Assembly: GCA_018896595.1 (NCBI GenBank)
Contig: JAHIME010000033.1
Span: 1 to 26,810, forward strand
DNA length: 26,810 nt
Direction: 5' to 3'
Source: Patescibacteria group bacterium
GTDB taxonomy: Bacteria > Patescibacteriota > Patescibacteriia > Patescibacteriales > VMTK01
The position numbers and the translations under genes were made by a program. The notes beneath the pieces were generated by a model that had not been told where the DNA came from, did no database searches, and saw only the letters and a program-made list of their open reading frames with translations. This document shows, piece after piece, positions 1 through 6,043 of this stretch. How positions within the stretch are numbered: the first letter of the stretch is position 1; each line of letters begins with the position of its first letter.

Positions 1-171
1 CTCGCCCAAGGCCCAGCGCACGGAATCGGCGATATTGGATTTGCCGGAGCCGTTAGGGCCGACAATAGCGGTAATGCCGTGCCTGCTTTTATCAAGCATG
101 CCGGGAAAAACCAAAGTATTTTTGTTGGCGAATGATTTGAATCCTTGTATTTCAAGTTTTTCTAAAAACAT
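1..171 (-). CDS. smc: SMC chromosome segregation ATPase, N-terminal fragment
   Basis: This is the first 57 residues of a gene that runs off the left edge. The protein begins MFLEKLEIQGFKSFANKN, the canonical SMC start, and carries the Walker A P-loop GPNGSGKS at residues 38-45, followed by NIADSVRWALGE, the conserved helix after the P-loop. SMC dimers act with ScpA and ScpB to compact and segregate the chromosome; the N-terminal half of the ATPase head is what is seen here. The reading frame stays open upstream to about 321, but the family start matches the ATG at 171. It is divergent from infB. A minus-strand TATAAT at 214-219 would place the transcript start roughly 35 nt before the ATG. 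Identification is firm; length and C-terminal half cannot be seen. Confidence 0.95.
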   Translation of the reverse strand, partial: MFLEKLEIQGFKSFANKNTLVFPGMLDKSRHGITAIVGPNGSGKSNIADSVRWALGE

Positions 172-213
172 AATAATTGTAAAATTTAAAAACGTAATCC
201 AAATTACTATTAT

Positions 214-219
214 ATTATA
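214..219 (-). promoter_or_regulatory. Candidate -10 box for smc
   Basis: The minus strand reads TATAAT here, about 43 nt upstream of the smc ATG. It lies just downstream (minus sense) of the terminator hairpin at 244-267, so smc could be transcribed independently of the small RNA upstream. No good -35 box is evident at the expected spacing. Confidence 0.35.
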
Positions 220-243
220 CAATAATTTGTTGAAATAAAAAAG

Positions 244-267
244 CAGCCGGCGAAAACTCGTCGGCTG
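244..267 (-). terminator. Intrinsic terminator, minus strand
   Basis: A ten-base-pair stem (one wobble) with a four-base loop is followed in minus-strand sense by a run of six T then ATTT. It ends the candidate small RNA or attenuates smc. In the plus sense the T-tract is missing, so it is directional. Confidence 0.6.
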
Positions 268-297
268 TTGTGAAGATAAATGCGGATAAATATAGTT

Positions 298-332
298 AAA
301 ACGCCCCGGATGGAAAACCATTGGGGCGTTTT
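298..332. terminator. Strong hairpin with T-tract on both strands
   Basis: A perfect 10-bp stem AAAACGCCCC/GGGGCGTTTT has a further GATGG/CCATT inner stem closed by an AAAA loop. Plus strand is followed by TTTGTT, minus strand by AACTATATTT. It would terminate plus-strand transcripts; in minus sense it is the 5' hairpin of the candidate small RNA. Confidence 0.5.
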
Positions 333-369
333 TGTTACTTTTGGTTTTTAAAGAACGATTTATATTTTC

Positions 370-398
370 ATTATATCACACATCGCATAAAAAATCAA
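370..398 (-). promoter_or_regulatory. Sigma-70-type promoter for the candidate small RNA
   Basis: In minus sense: TTGATT (393-398), a 17-nt spacer, then TATAAT (370-375), with TG one base upstream of the -10 (extended -10). It is one of the best promoter matches in the window and points at no annotated gene except smc, some 200 nt away. Confidence 0.6.
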
Positions 399-410
399 CC
401 CCCTTCGCTA

Positions 411-446
411 TTGACTATTGACTGAATTTATTGTAAAGTTTAACAA
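411..446 (+). promoter_or_regulatory. Candidate infB promoter
   Basis: TTGACT occurs twice (411-416 and 418-423). The first has TAAAGT (434-439) at 17 nt with TG directly before it; the second has TAACAA (441-446) at 17 nt. Either would give a short leader before the infB ATG at 473. The -10 boxes are weak. Confidence 0.35.
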
Positions 447-472
447 TAAGTTAAATAATTCAATAAAAATAC

Positions 473-2446
473 ATGAACATAACCGAATTAGCCAGAATTT
501 TAAAAATACCGACTCAAGAGCTGCGCGACAAATTGCCCGAGCTTGGTTTTGATATCGGCCAAAAAGCGATAAAAGTTGACGATAGGACCGCCAATAAGGT
601 TATCAGCCAATGGCCGGTTTTAATTAAGCGCTTGGAAGCTCAGCGGCAGAAAGAAAAGGAAGAAAAAGAGCCGGAAGCGGAACAAGCCCAAGTTAAAAAA
701 GAGATTAAAATTCCTCATTTTATTACCGTCAGAAATTTTGCCGAGATTTCCGGCATTCCGGTTAATAAAATCTTGGCTGAATTGATGAAAAGCGGCATAT
801 TCAGCTCGCTTAACGAAAGAATAGATTTTGAAACAGCGGCAATTGTCGGCGCTGATTTGGGAATAGAGGCCGTATTGGATGAAAAAGCCGGCGGGCAAAT
901 TGAAGGCAATGAAAATAAGCTGAAAGAACTGCTTGGCAGGGAAAAAATATCCGATATGAAGCCACGGCCTCCGGTTATCGTGGTAATGGGCCATGTTGAC
1001 CATGGAAAAACAAAGCTTTTGGACGCGATCCGCAGAACCGATGTTGTCGCCGGCGAAGCGGGCGGCATCACCCAGCATATCGGCGCTTACCAAGTTACCC
1101 GCAGAAACAAGCTGATTACTTTTATTGATACTCCGGGCCATGAAGCTTTTACCGCCATGCGTTCCCGCGGAGCCAAAATCGCCGATATCGCCGTTTTGGT
1201 GGTGGCGGCTGACGACGGAGTCAAGCCGCAGACAATTGAAGCCCACCATATTATTGAGGCGGTCAAACTGCCGTTTATCGTGGCAATCAACAAAATTGAC
1301 AAGCCGGAAGCCAATATTGACAAAACCAAGCAGGAATTATCCAATCAGCTTAAAATCACGCCTGAAGATTGGGGCGGCAAAACTATTTGCGCGCAGATTT
1401 CAGCCAAAGAAAACATCGGCATAGAAGACTTATTGGATATGATTATTTTAACCGCGGAAATGGAAGAGGATAAAATAAAAGCTAATCCCGGCGCGAAAGC
1501 CGTAGGCACTGTTATTGAATCGCATATCAATAAAGGCGAAGGCCCTGTCGCCACCGTTTTGGTGCAAAACGGCACTCTTAGAGTCGGCGACATGCTTTGT
1601 TTTGACGGAAAAATGTACGGCAAGGTAAGGGCGCTTAAAGATTATCGCGGGCAAAGCATAAATGAGGCCGTTCCCGCGGCGCCGGTTAAAATAATCGGTC
1701 TTAAGATCGCTCCCGAAGTCGGCGATGTCCTTGAAGTGGGGTTGGGCGAAAGAGTAAAAGCCAACAAAATGCAAACCGGCCGGCAAGAGCGCTTTGTTAA
1801 AAAAGCCGAAGAAAAAGAAGAGGATAAAAAAGTCAAAAAAATAAACTTAATTATAAAAAGCGATGTTTTGGGCAGCGGGGAAGCGATTGAGGGGTCGCTG
1901 GCCAAGATTGATTTGCCGGAAATTAAAATAAGCATCATTAAAAAGGGGCTGGGCAACATTACCGAAGGCGATATTGTCCAGGCCGAAACTAATCAAGCGC
2001 AAATAATCGGCTTTAACGTAAAAATGCCGCCACCGGTTGAAAACCTGGCGCGCGATAAGAATGTAAGCGTTAAAATCTATAACATAATTTATGAATTAAT
2101 CAATGACATGAAAGCGCAAATACAGGCGCTGGTTGAGCCGGAAACAAAACGGGTTGATTCGGGCAGATTAAAAGTGCTGGCGGTTTTCAGGACGGAACCA
2201 AGCAGCCAGGTCATAGGAGGCAAAGTGATTGAAGGCCGCGTTGAAGCGGGCGGTTTGGTTGAAGTTCTGCGCGACAAGCAAATTATCGGCGCGGGCAAAT
2301 TGGCCAAGCTGCAATCAGGCAAACAGGACGTGAATGAGGTTGAAATAAACCAAGAATGCGGCATCCAATACGAAGGCAAGCCGGTCATTAAAGAAGGGGA
2401 TATTCTGCAGTTTTATAAAGAAGAAAAAGTGTATAAAAAGATTTAA
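473..2446 (+). CDS. infB: Translation initiation factor IF-2
   Basis: IF-2 is the GTPase that brings initiator tRNA to the 30S subunit and promotes 50S joining. Of 657 residues, the first 50 form a short IF2-N helix domain, followed by a charged linker and a second IF2-N-like region near 80-130. The G domain starts near 165: G1 GHVDHGKT at 173-180, G3 DTPGHEAF, G4 NKIDKPEA, G5 SAKENIGIEDLL. Domain II, the IF-2 linker domain and the C-terminal fMet-tRNA-binding domain follow. It is shorter than the roughly 890-residue E. coli protein because the N-terminal region is reduced, as in many small genomes. The ATG has no Shine-Dalgarno. rbfA follows after 6 nt, the usual infB-rbfA pairing. Confidence 0.97.
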   Translation: MNITELARILKIPTQELRDKLPELGFDIGQKAIKVDDRTANKVISQWPVLIKRLEAQRQKEKEEKEPEAEQAQVKKEIKIPHFITVRNFAEISGIPVNKILAELMKSGIFSSLNERIDFETAAIVGADLGIEAVLDEKAGGQIEGNENKLKELLGREKISDMKPRPPVIVVMGHVDHGKTKLLDAIRRTDVVAGEAGGITQHIGAYQVTRRNKLITFIDTPGHEAFTAMRSRGAKIADIAVLVVAADDGVKPQTIEAHHIIEAVKLPFIVAINKIDKPEANIDKTKQELSNQLKITPEDWGGKTICAQISAKENIGIEDLLDMIILTAEMEEDKIKANPGAKAVGTVIESHINKGEGPVATVLVQNGTLRVGDMLCFDGKMYGKVRALKDYRGQSINEAVPAAPVKIIGLKIAPEVGDVLEVGLGERVKANKMQTGRQERFVKKAEEKEEDKKVKKINLIIKSDVLGSGEAIEGSLAKIDLPEIKISIIKKGLGNITEGDIVQAETNQAQIIGFNVKMPPPVENLARDKNVSVKIYNIIYELINDMKAQIQALVEPETKRVDSGRLKVLAVFRTEPSSQVIGGKVIEGRVEAGGLVEVLRDKQIIGAGKLAKLQSGKQDVNEVEINQECGIQYEGKPVIKEGDILQFYKEEKVYKKI

Positions 2447-2452
2447 AAAATT

Positions 2453-2785
2453 ATGCCTCGTCGGATTGACCAATTAAACGAATTATTCAAAGGCGAATTG
2501 GCGAACCTCATTATTCGCGAAATGCCGATGAAGGATGCTTTGATTACAATCAGCTATGTTGATTGCTCCCCTGATTTACAGCACGCGAAAATCGGTTTTT
2601 CCGTTTTGCCGCATGAAAGAAACGGGAGCGCGTTAAAAGCTTTAAGAAAACATTCGGTGCTGTTCGCCAAAATATTAAAAAAGAAATTAAAGCTTCATCA
2701 TATTCCGAAATTTAACTGGGTTATTGACGAAACGGAAAAGAAAGCGGCAGAGCTTGATAAAATTTTTGAGCAGATAAAGTCATAA
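2453..2785 (+). CDS. rbfA: Ribosome-binding factor A
   Basis: RbfA is a small KH-like protein that binds the 30S subunit and helps mature the 5' end of 16S rRNA. The 110 residues match the family's compact length. The start MPRRIDQLNELFKGELANLI, the central ALITISYVDCSPDLQHAKIG strand segment and the C-terminal LHHIPKFNWVIDETEKKAAELDKI are typical. It sits 6 nt after infB and 1 nt before the DHH gene, so the three are very likely co-transcribed. No Shine-Dalgarno; translation is probably coupled to infB termination. Confidence 0.93.
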   Translation: MPRRIDQLNELFKGELANLIIREMPMKDALITISYVDCSPDLQHAKIGFSVLPHERNGSALKALRKHSVLFAKILKKKLKLHHIPKFNWVIDETEKKAAELDKIFEQIKS

Positions 2786-2786
2786 T

Positions 2787-3746
2787 ATGGAAAATATTTA
2801 CCATCAAATATACAATCAGATTAAAATATCAAAAAATATTCTTCTCGTCACCCATGATGCTCCGGACGGCGACGCATTGGCATCTGCTTGCCTTATGATT
2901 GAGCTGATGGAATCGCTGGCCAAGCCGCATATCGCTTACTGCTATGATGAGCCGCCGCGCCAATTTAATTTTTTGCCTCACATTGAAAAAATAATTTCTG
3001 ATAAAAATTTTAATTTCGCCGAGTTTGATTTGATTATCGCGCTTGATTGCGGCGGCATAAACAGGACCAAGCTCGCGGACGAAATAAGCGGCCGGGCAAA
3101 AAACCAATCCATTATTGATATAGACCACCATCCGAAATTGGACGATTACGCCGATTTGGAGCTAAGGGATCCGCGCGCCGCCGCTACCACGGAAGTCCTT
3201 TATAATTTTTTAAAGGCGAACCGGATAAAAATCAACAAGAACATCGCCAATTGCGTCTTGACGGGCATTTTAACCGATACCGCCAATTTTCTTTATCCTT
3301 CCACTTCCCAGCAAACCGTTGAGATCGCGTCGGAAATGCTGGTCAAGGGAGCCAAGATGCCGCAAATTATGGAAAATACCTGGCGCAATAAAAGCTTGAA
3401 TTCCATGAAATTGTGGGGAAAGGCGATGTCGCGCTTGAAAATTAACTCTGAATATAATTTCGCCTCCTCAATTTTAACTTTGGAAGAGATAGCGGAAAGT
3501 GGAGCCGATGAGGAAGAGCTTGAAGGTATCGCCGGCTTTATCAGCAATCTTGATAACGTTAAAGGCATTATTTTTTTGCGCGAACAGCCGAACGGCGTTG
3601 TTAAAGGAAGTTTGCGCACCTCGCGCCGCGATATTGACGTTTCTCTTTTAGCCCGGCAGCTTAACGGCGGCGGCCATGCCAAGGCCTCGGGGTTTAAAAT
3701 AGAGGGGAGATTGGAAGAAACGAGAAGCGGGTGGAAAATAATATAA
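2787..3746 (+). CDS. nrnA: DHH/DHHA1 phosphoesterase, NrnA-like (oligoribonuclease/pAp phosphatase)
   Basis: NrnA-type enzymes degrade short oligoribonucleotides from the 5' end and dephosphorylate pAp, finishing RNA decay. Of 319 residues, the DHH domain shows motif I HDAPDGDALAS (H23, D27, D29), motif II ALDCGG, the DHH motif IDIDHHP, and LTGILTDTANFLYP. The C-terminal DHHA1 domain ends with GGGHAKASGF, the substrate-binding glycine motif. All metal ligands of the family appear present. It starts 1 nt after rbfA; infB-rbfA-nrnA order is common in bacteria. The exact substrate cannot be read from sequence. Confidence 0.9.
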   Translation: MENIYHQIYNQIKISKNILLVTHDAPDGDALASACLMIELMESLAKPHIAYCYDEPPRQFNFLPHIEKIISDKNFNFAEFDLIIALDCGGINRTKLADEISGRAKNQSIIDIDHHPKLDDYADLELRDPRAAATTEVLYNFLKANRIKINKNIANCVLTGILTDTANFLYPSTSQQTVEIASEMLVKGAKMPQIMENTWRNKSLNSMKLWGKAMSRLKINSEYNFASSILTLEEIAESGADEEELEGIAGFISNLDNVKGIIFLREQPNGVVKGSLRTSRRDIDVSLLARQLNGGGHAKASGFKIEGRLEETRSGWKII

Positions 3747-3787
3747 TTGACATTAAAAATTAATTTATATACAATTTTATTATAATT

Positions 3788-3884
3788 AATTTTCAATTTA
3801 TAATTTTCAATTTTCAATGAATTTTCAATTTATAATTTTAAATTTTGAATTGTAATTTTGAATTTTGAACTTTGAATTTTGAAC
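3788..3884 (+). repeat. AT-only direct repeats upstream of clpP
   Basis: The 20-mer AATTTTCAATTTATAATTTT occurs perfectly at 3788-3807 and 3820-3839. The 14-mer TTTGAATTTTGAAC is tandem at 3857-3870 and 3871-3884. The left half is built on TTTTCAATT and the right half on its complement AATTTTGAA, so the tract can also fold on itself. It fills almost the whole gap between the DHH gene and clpP. It could act as an upstream element for clpP or be replication-slippage sequence. Confidence 0.8.
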
Positions 3885-3893
3885 TTGCAACAT

Positions 3894-4472
3894 ATGTCTC
3901 TAATACCAACAGTCATTGAAAAATCAGGCCAAGTTGAGCGGGCCTACGATATTTATTCACGTTTGCTCAAAGACAGGATTATTTTTTTAGGCGAACCGGT
4001 TACCGACCATGTCGCCAATATTGTTATCGCCCAATTCTTGTTTTTAGACGCGGAACATAAGGACAAAGACATTAAATTTTATATCAACACGCCGGGCGGC
4101 TCGGTTACCGCCGGCATGGCGATCTATGATACCATGCAGTATGTTAAAAGCGATGTCTCCACCATCTGCGTCGGCATGGCCGCGTCAATGGGAGCGGTTT
4201 TGCTCGCCGCCGGCGCCAAGGGCAAAAGATTCTCTTTGCCGAATTCCGAGATTTTAATCCACCAGGTAATGGGCGGGTTTGAGGGCCAGGCCACCGACAT
4301 TAAAATCAGGTCGGAGCATATCTTAAAAATAAAAGACAAATTAAACAGAATATTGGCCCTGCATACCGGCCAGACAGTCGCCGCCATTGAAAAAGACACT
4401 GACCGCGACCGCTTTATGTCAGCCGAGGAAGCCAAGAAGTACGGGATTGTTGATAAGATTATTACGAAGTAA
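3894..4472 (+). CDS. clpP: ATP-dependent Clp protease proteolytic subunit
   Basis: ClpP is the serine protease chamber that works with ClpX or ClpA-type unfoldases in the cytoplasm. The ATG at 3894 gives MSLIPTVIEKSGQVERAYDI, the canonical N-terminus that forms the axial loops, and yields 192 residues. A TTG at 3879 would add five residues inside the AT repeat and is not preferred. With this start the triad falls at standard positions: S98 in GMAASMGA, H123 in ILIHQV and D172 in DTDRDRFMSAEEA. H123 is followed by V where many ClpPs have P. No clpX is adjacent. A weak hairpin with a T-tract lies at 4527-4567. Confidence 0.97.
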   Translation: MSLIPTVIEKSGQVERAYDIYSRLLKDRIIFLGEPVTDHVANIVIAQFLFLDAEHKDKDIKFYINTPGGSVTAGMAIYDTMQYVKSDVSTICVGMAASMGAVLLAAGAKGKRFSLPNSEILIHQVMGGFEGQATDIKIRSEHILKIKDKLNRILALHTGQTVAAIEKDTDRDRFMSAEEAKKYGIVDKIITK

Positions 4473-4526
4473 TACCGATTTTTTAATTAATTCACATAAA
4501 AAACGAGTTATATGCAATAATAAAAA

Positions 4527-4567
4527 GCCACCTTTCCGCCCGAGGCGGATTGGCAATTTATTTTTTG
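4527..4567 (+). terminator. Possible terminator after clpP, containing a GC-rich palindrome
   Basis: CCGCC-CGA-GGCGG (4536-4548), flanked by GCC (4527) and GGC (4554), is followed by AATTTATTTTTT. The GC-rich core resembles the short palindromes found at 8747-8760 and 19047-19063. It probably ends the clpP transcript. Confidence 0.5.
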
Positions 4568-4616
4568 GGTCGACGGATAACTCAATTAGATATTTAATCA
4601 TTATAATAATAAATCT

Positions 4617-4877
4617 ATGAAGAATTTCGAACAACCAACACAACCAAACAAAATAAGTTATTACGATTACGAAGATGAAAATATTCTGAAAGCAGTACAG
4701 CAGTTTGAAGCAAGTCTCTCTAATGATCCTGAGGAATTAATTGAAACACGTAAAGATCTTGAAAAACAAGAAAATATCCTTGCACAAACAAAAAATAAAG
4801 ATGAACGTCATGCGTGTTTAGATAAAATGCATGCTATAAATAGAAAATTAAACAAACTAGGGTACGAAGAAAAATAA
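4617..4877 (+). CDS. Hypothetical protein, 86 aa, predicted coiled coil
   Basis: I do not recognise this family. The protein is highly charged and helical, with no hydrophobic segment: an acidic start (residues about 15-45: YDYEDENILKAVQQFEAS) and a K/E-rich second half with heptad-like spacing (LEKQENILAQTKNKDERHACL). The ATG at 4617 lies 10 nt after a TATAAT at 4602-4607, so its transcript would be nearly leaderless. A clear intrinsic terminator at 4907-4936 closes it, making it a single-gene unit. It lies between core genes next to a Bro-N gene in what looks like an accessory patch. The clean start, length and terminator support a real gene; function unknown. Confidence 0.65.
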   Translation: MKNFEQPTQPNKISYYDYEDENILKAVQQFEASLSNDPEELIETRKDLEKQENILAQTKNKDERHACLDKMHAINRKLNKLGYEEK

Positions 4878-4906
4878 ATTGCCAAAATTATTTATTCAAT
4901 AGACGG

Positions 4907-4936
4907 AAAGCCTGGCTGATTTGGCCGGGTTTTCTT
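4907..4936 (+). terminator. Intrinsic terminator
   Basis: A ten-base-pair stem AAAGCCTGGC/GCCGGGTTTT (two G-U pairs) with a 7-nt loop is followed by CTT. It closes the 86-aa gene just ahead of the Bro-N gene. Confidence 0.7.
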
Positions 4937-4947
4937 AAACTAAATTG

Positions 4948-5790
4948 ATGGATAATGCCCAAAATCAAAATAATCAAATCGCCCTATTTAAAGGTAAAAG
5001 GATTAGGAAAACTATTTATAAGAAAGAATGGTGGTTTTCGGTTGTGGATGTGGTGCAAGCCCTTGTTGATCAAGCAGATGATTATACGGCGAGAAAATAT
5101 TGGAATAAACTCGCCCAGCGCTTAAGAGAAGAAGGAAGCGAAGTGGTGATAAATTGTCACCAGTTGAAATTATTAGCTCCTGACGGAAAAATGCGAGAAA
5201 CAGACTGCGCTAACACAGAGGGCATGTTCCGCATTATCCAGTCAATTCCCTCGCCCAAAGCCGAGCCGCTCAAGCGCTGGCTGGCAAAAGTCGGCTATGA
5301 GCGCATTCAGGAAATTGAAAATCCCGAGCTGGCAACGAAAAGAACAAAAATGCTTTATAAGCTCAAGGGCTATCCGGAGGATTGGATTGAAAAAAGAATG
5401 CGCGGAATAGCAGTTCGCGAGGAATTAACTGACGAATGGCAGAAACGCGGGGCTCAAGAGCAGAAAGATTTTGAAATTCTGACAGCGGAAATTTCCAAAG
5501 CGACATTCGGCATCACGCCAAGCCAATATAAAAAAGTTAAGGGCATAAAGCAAGAAAATCTGCGCGACCACATGGACGATTTTGAACTTATTTTAACTAT
5601 GCTTGGCGAAAGGACAACGACTGAAATTCACCGCACAAAAGATTCTCAAGGCGTGCCTAAATTAAAAGACGATGCCAGGGTCGGCGGCCAGATTGCAGGC
5701 ACGGCCAGAAAACAGATTGAAAGGAAATTGGGACGATCAATAATATCAAATAATAATTTTCTGCAAAATAGAAAAAAATTAAAAAAATAA
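4948..5790 (+). CDS. Bro-N domain protein (phage antirepressor/DinD-like)
   Basis: The 280-residue protein starts at ATG 4948; a TTG one codon upstream also exists. Residues about 10-110 form a Bro-N domain (FKGKRIRKTIYKKEWWFSVVDVVQAL ... FRIIQSIPSPKAEPLKRWLAKV), the DNA-binding module of phage antirepressors and baculovirus BRO proteins. The C-terminal half (TFGITPSQYKKVKGI, NLRDHMDDFELILTMLGE, then a basic GGQIAGTARKQIERKLGRS) matches the chromosomally widespread bacterial form that resembles DNA-damage-inducible DinD. It is likely DNA binding and possibly SOS- or phage-related, but the target is unknown. No phage genes flank it. The domain assignment is from recall of the family and is strong; the biological role is inference. 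Confidence 0.8.
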   Translation: MDNAQNQNNQIALFKGKRIRKTIYKKEWWFSVVDVVQALVDQADDYTARKYWNKLAQRLREEGSEVVINCHQLKLLAPDGKMRETDCANTEGMFRIIQSIPSPKAEPLKRWLAKVGYERIQEIENPELATKRTKMLYKLKGYPEDWIEKRMRGIAVREELTDEWQKRGAQEQKDFEILTAEISKATFGITPSQYKKVKGIKQENLRDHMDDFELILTMLGERTTTEIHRTKDSQGVPKLKDDARVGGQIAGTARKQIERKLGRSIISNNNFLQNRKKLKK

Positions 5791-5812
5791 ATTTATTCCA
5801 TAATACACGCTC

Positions 5813-5841
5813 TTGCCAAATCCGAAGAGTTGTGATAGCAT
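5813..5841 (+). promoter_or_regulatory. Candidate promoter for the rny leader
   Basis: TTGCCA (5813-5818, five of six consensus), a 17-nt spacer and TAGCAT (5836-5841) would start a transcript near 5848, giving a leader of about 195 nt before rny. Confidence 0.45.
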
Positions 5842-5869
5842 AAAAATGTAATTAAATTAATAAAGATTT

Positions 5870-6030
5870 TACTGTTGGAGCCGGAATGAAAAAGCGAATA
5901 TTTTTAATTGAATTAGTAAAAAAATGGACTTAAATAACAAATTTTCTCTAAAAAATTCAATCAATATTAAGCTCAAAATAGCGATTTTGGGCAATTTGTT
6001 ATTTGTTTAATCGGCAAACCTCCAACAGTA
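5870..6030 (+). other. 161-bp element with nested inverted repeats (structured rny leader or MITE-like)
   Basis: Terminal inverted repeats TACTGTTGGAG (5870-5880) and CTCCAACAGTA (6020-6030) are perfect over 11 bp. Inside, AAATAACAAATT (5932-5943) is perfectly complementary to AATTTGTTATTT (5993-6004), and GCTCAAAAT/ATTTTGGGC (5971-5992) forms a 9-bp hairpin with a 4-nt loop directly abutting that 3' arm. ATTGAATT (5907-5914) and AATTCAAT (5954-5961) could form a pseudoknot. The closing stem ends 13 nt before the rny ATG. It is either a structured 5' leader, a separate RNA, or a small non-autonomous transposable element. No obvious target-site duplication is visible. Confidence 0.6.
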
Positions 6031-6043
6031 GAATATAAATTTT

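Larger units (their letters stand above)
237..363 (-). ncRNA. Candidate small RNA (about 125 nt) between smc and infB
   Basis: On the minus strand a consensus-like promoter (370-398) would start a transcript near 363. The transcript would contain two hairpins: a 10-bp perfect stem at 298-332 (AAAACGCCCC paired with GGGGCGTTTT) and a 10-bp stem with one G-U pair at 244-267 (CAGCCGACGA/TCGCCGGCTG in minus sense), the latter followed directly by TTTTTTATTT, a good intrinsic terminator. No credible peptide is encoded. This is the architecture of a stand-alone bacterial sRNA. The alternative is an attenuated 5' leader of smc, since smc lies directly downstream on the same strand. It matches no RNA family that I recognise. 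Confidence 0.5.

Noticed and set aside
172..321. Open reading frame extending smc upstream to an ATG at 321
   Set aside because: The frame is open by chance through the hairpins. The family start MFLEKLEIQGFKSFA matches ATG 171, and the extension resembles no protein.
620..1249. 209-codon open frame on the minus strand inside infB
   Set aside because: It lies wholly antisense to the clearly coding infB G domain and its translation has no recognisable domain.
3879..3893. TTG start adding five residues to ClpP
   Set aside because: It lies in the AT repeat. ATG 3894 gives the canonical N-terminus and places the catalytic triad at 98, 123 and 172.
5848..6030. 6S RNA, tmRNA or SRP RNA in the rny leader
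   Set aside because: No tRNA-like ends or tag frame (tmRNA), no GNAR-type apical loop (SRP), and no convincing central bubble in a long rod (6S). Only the inverted repeats can be supported.
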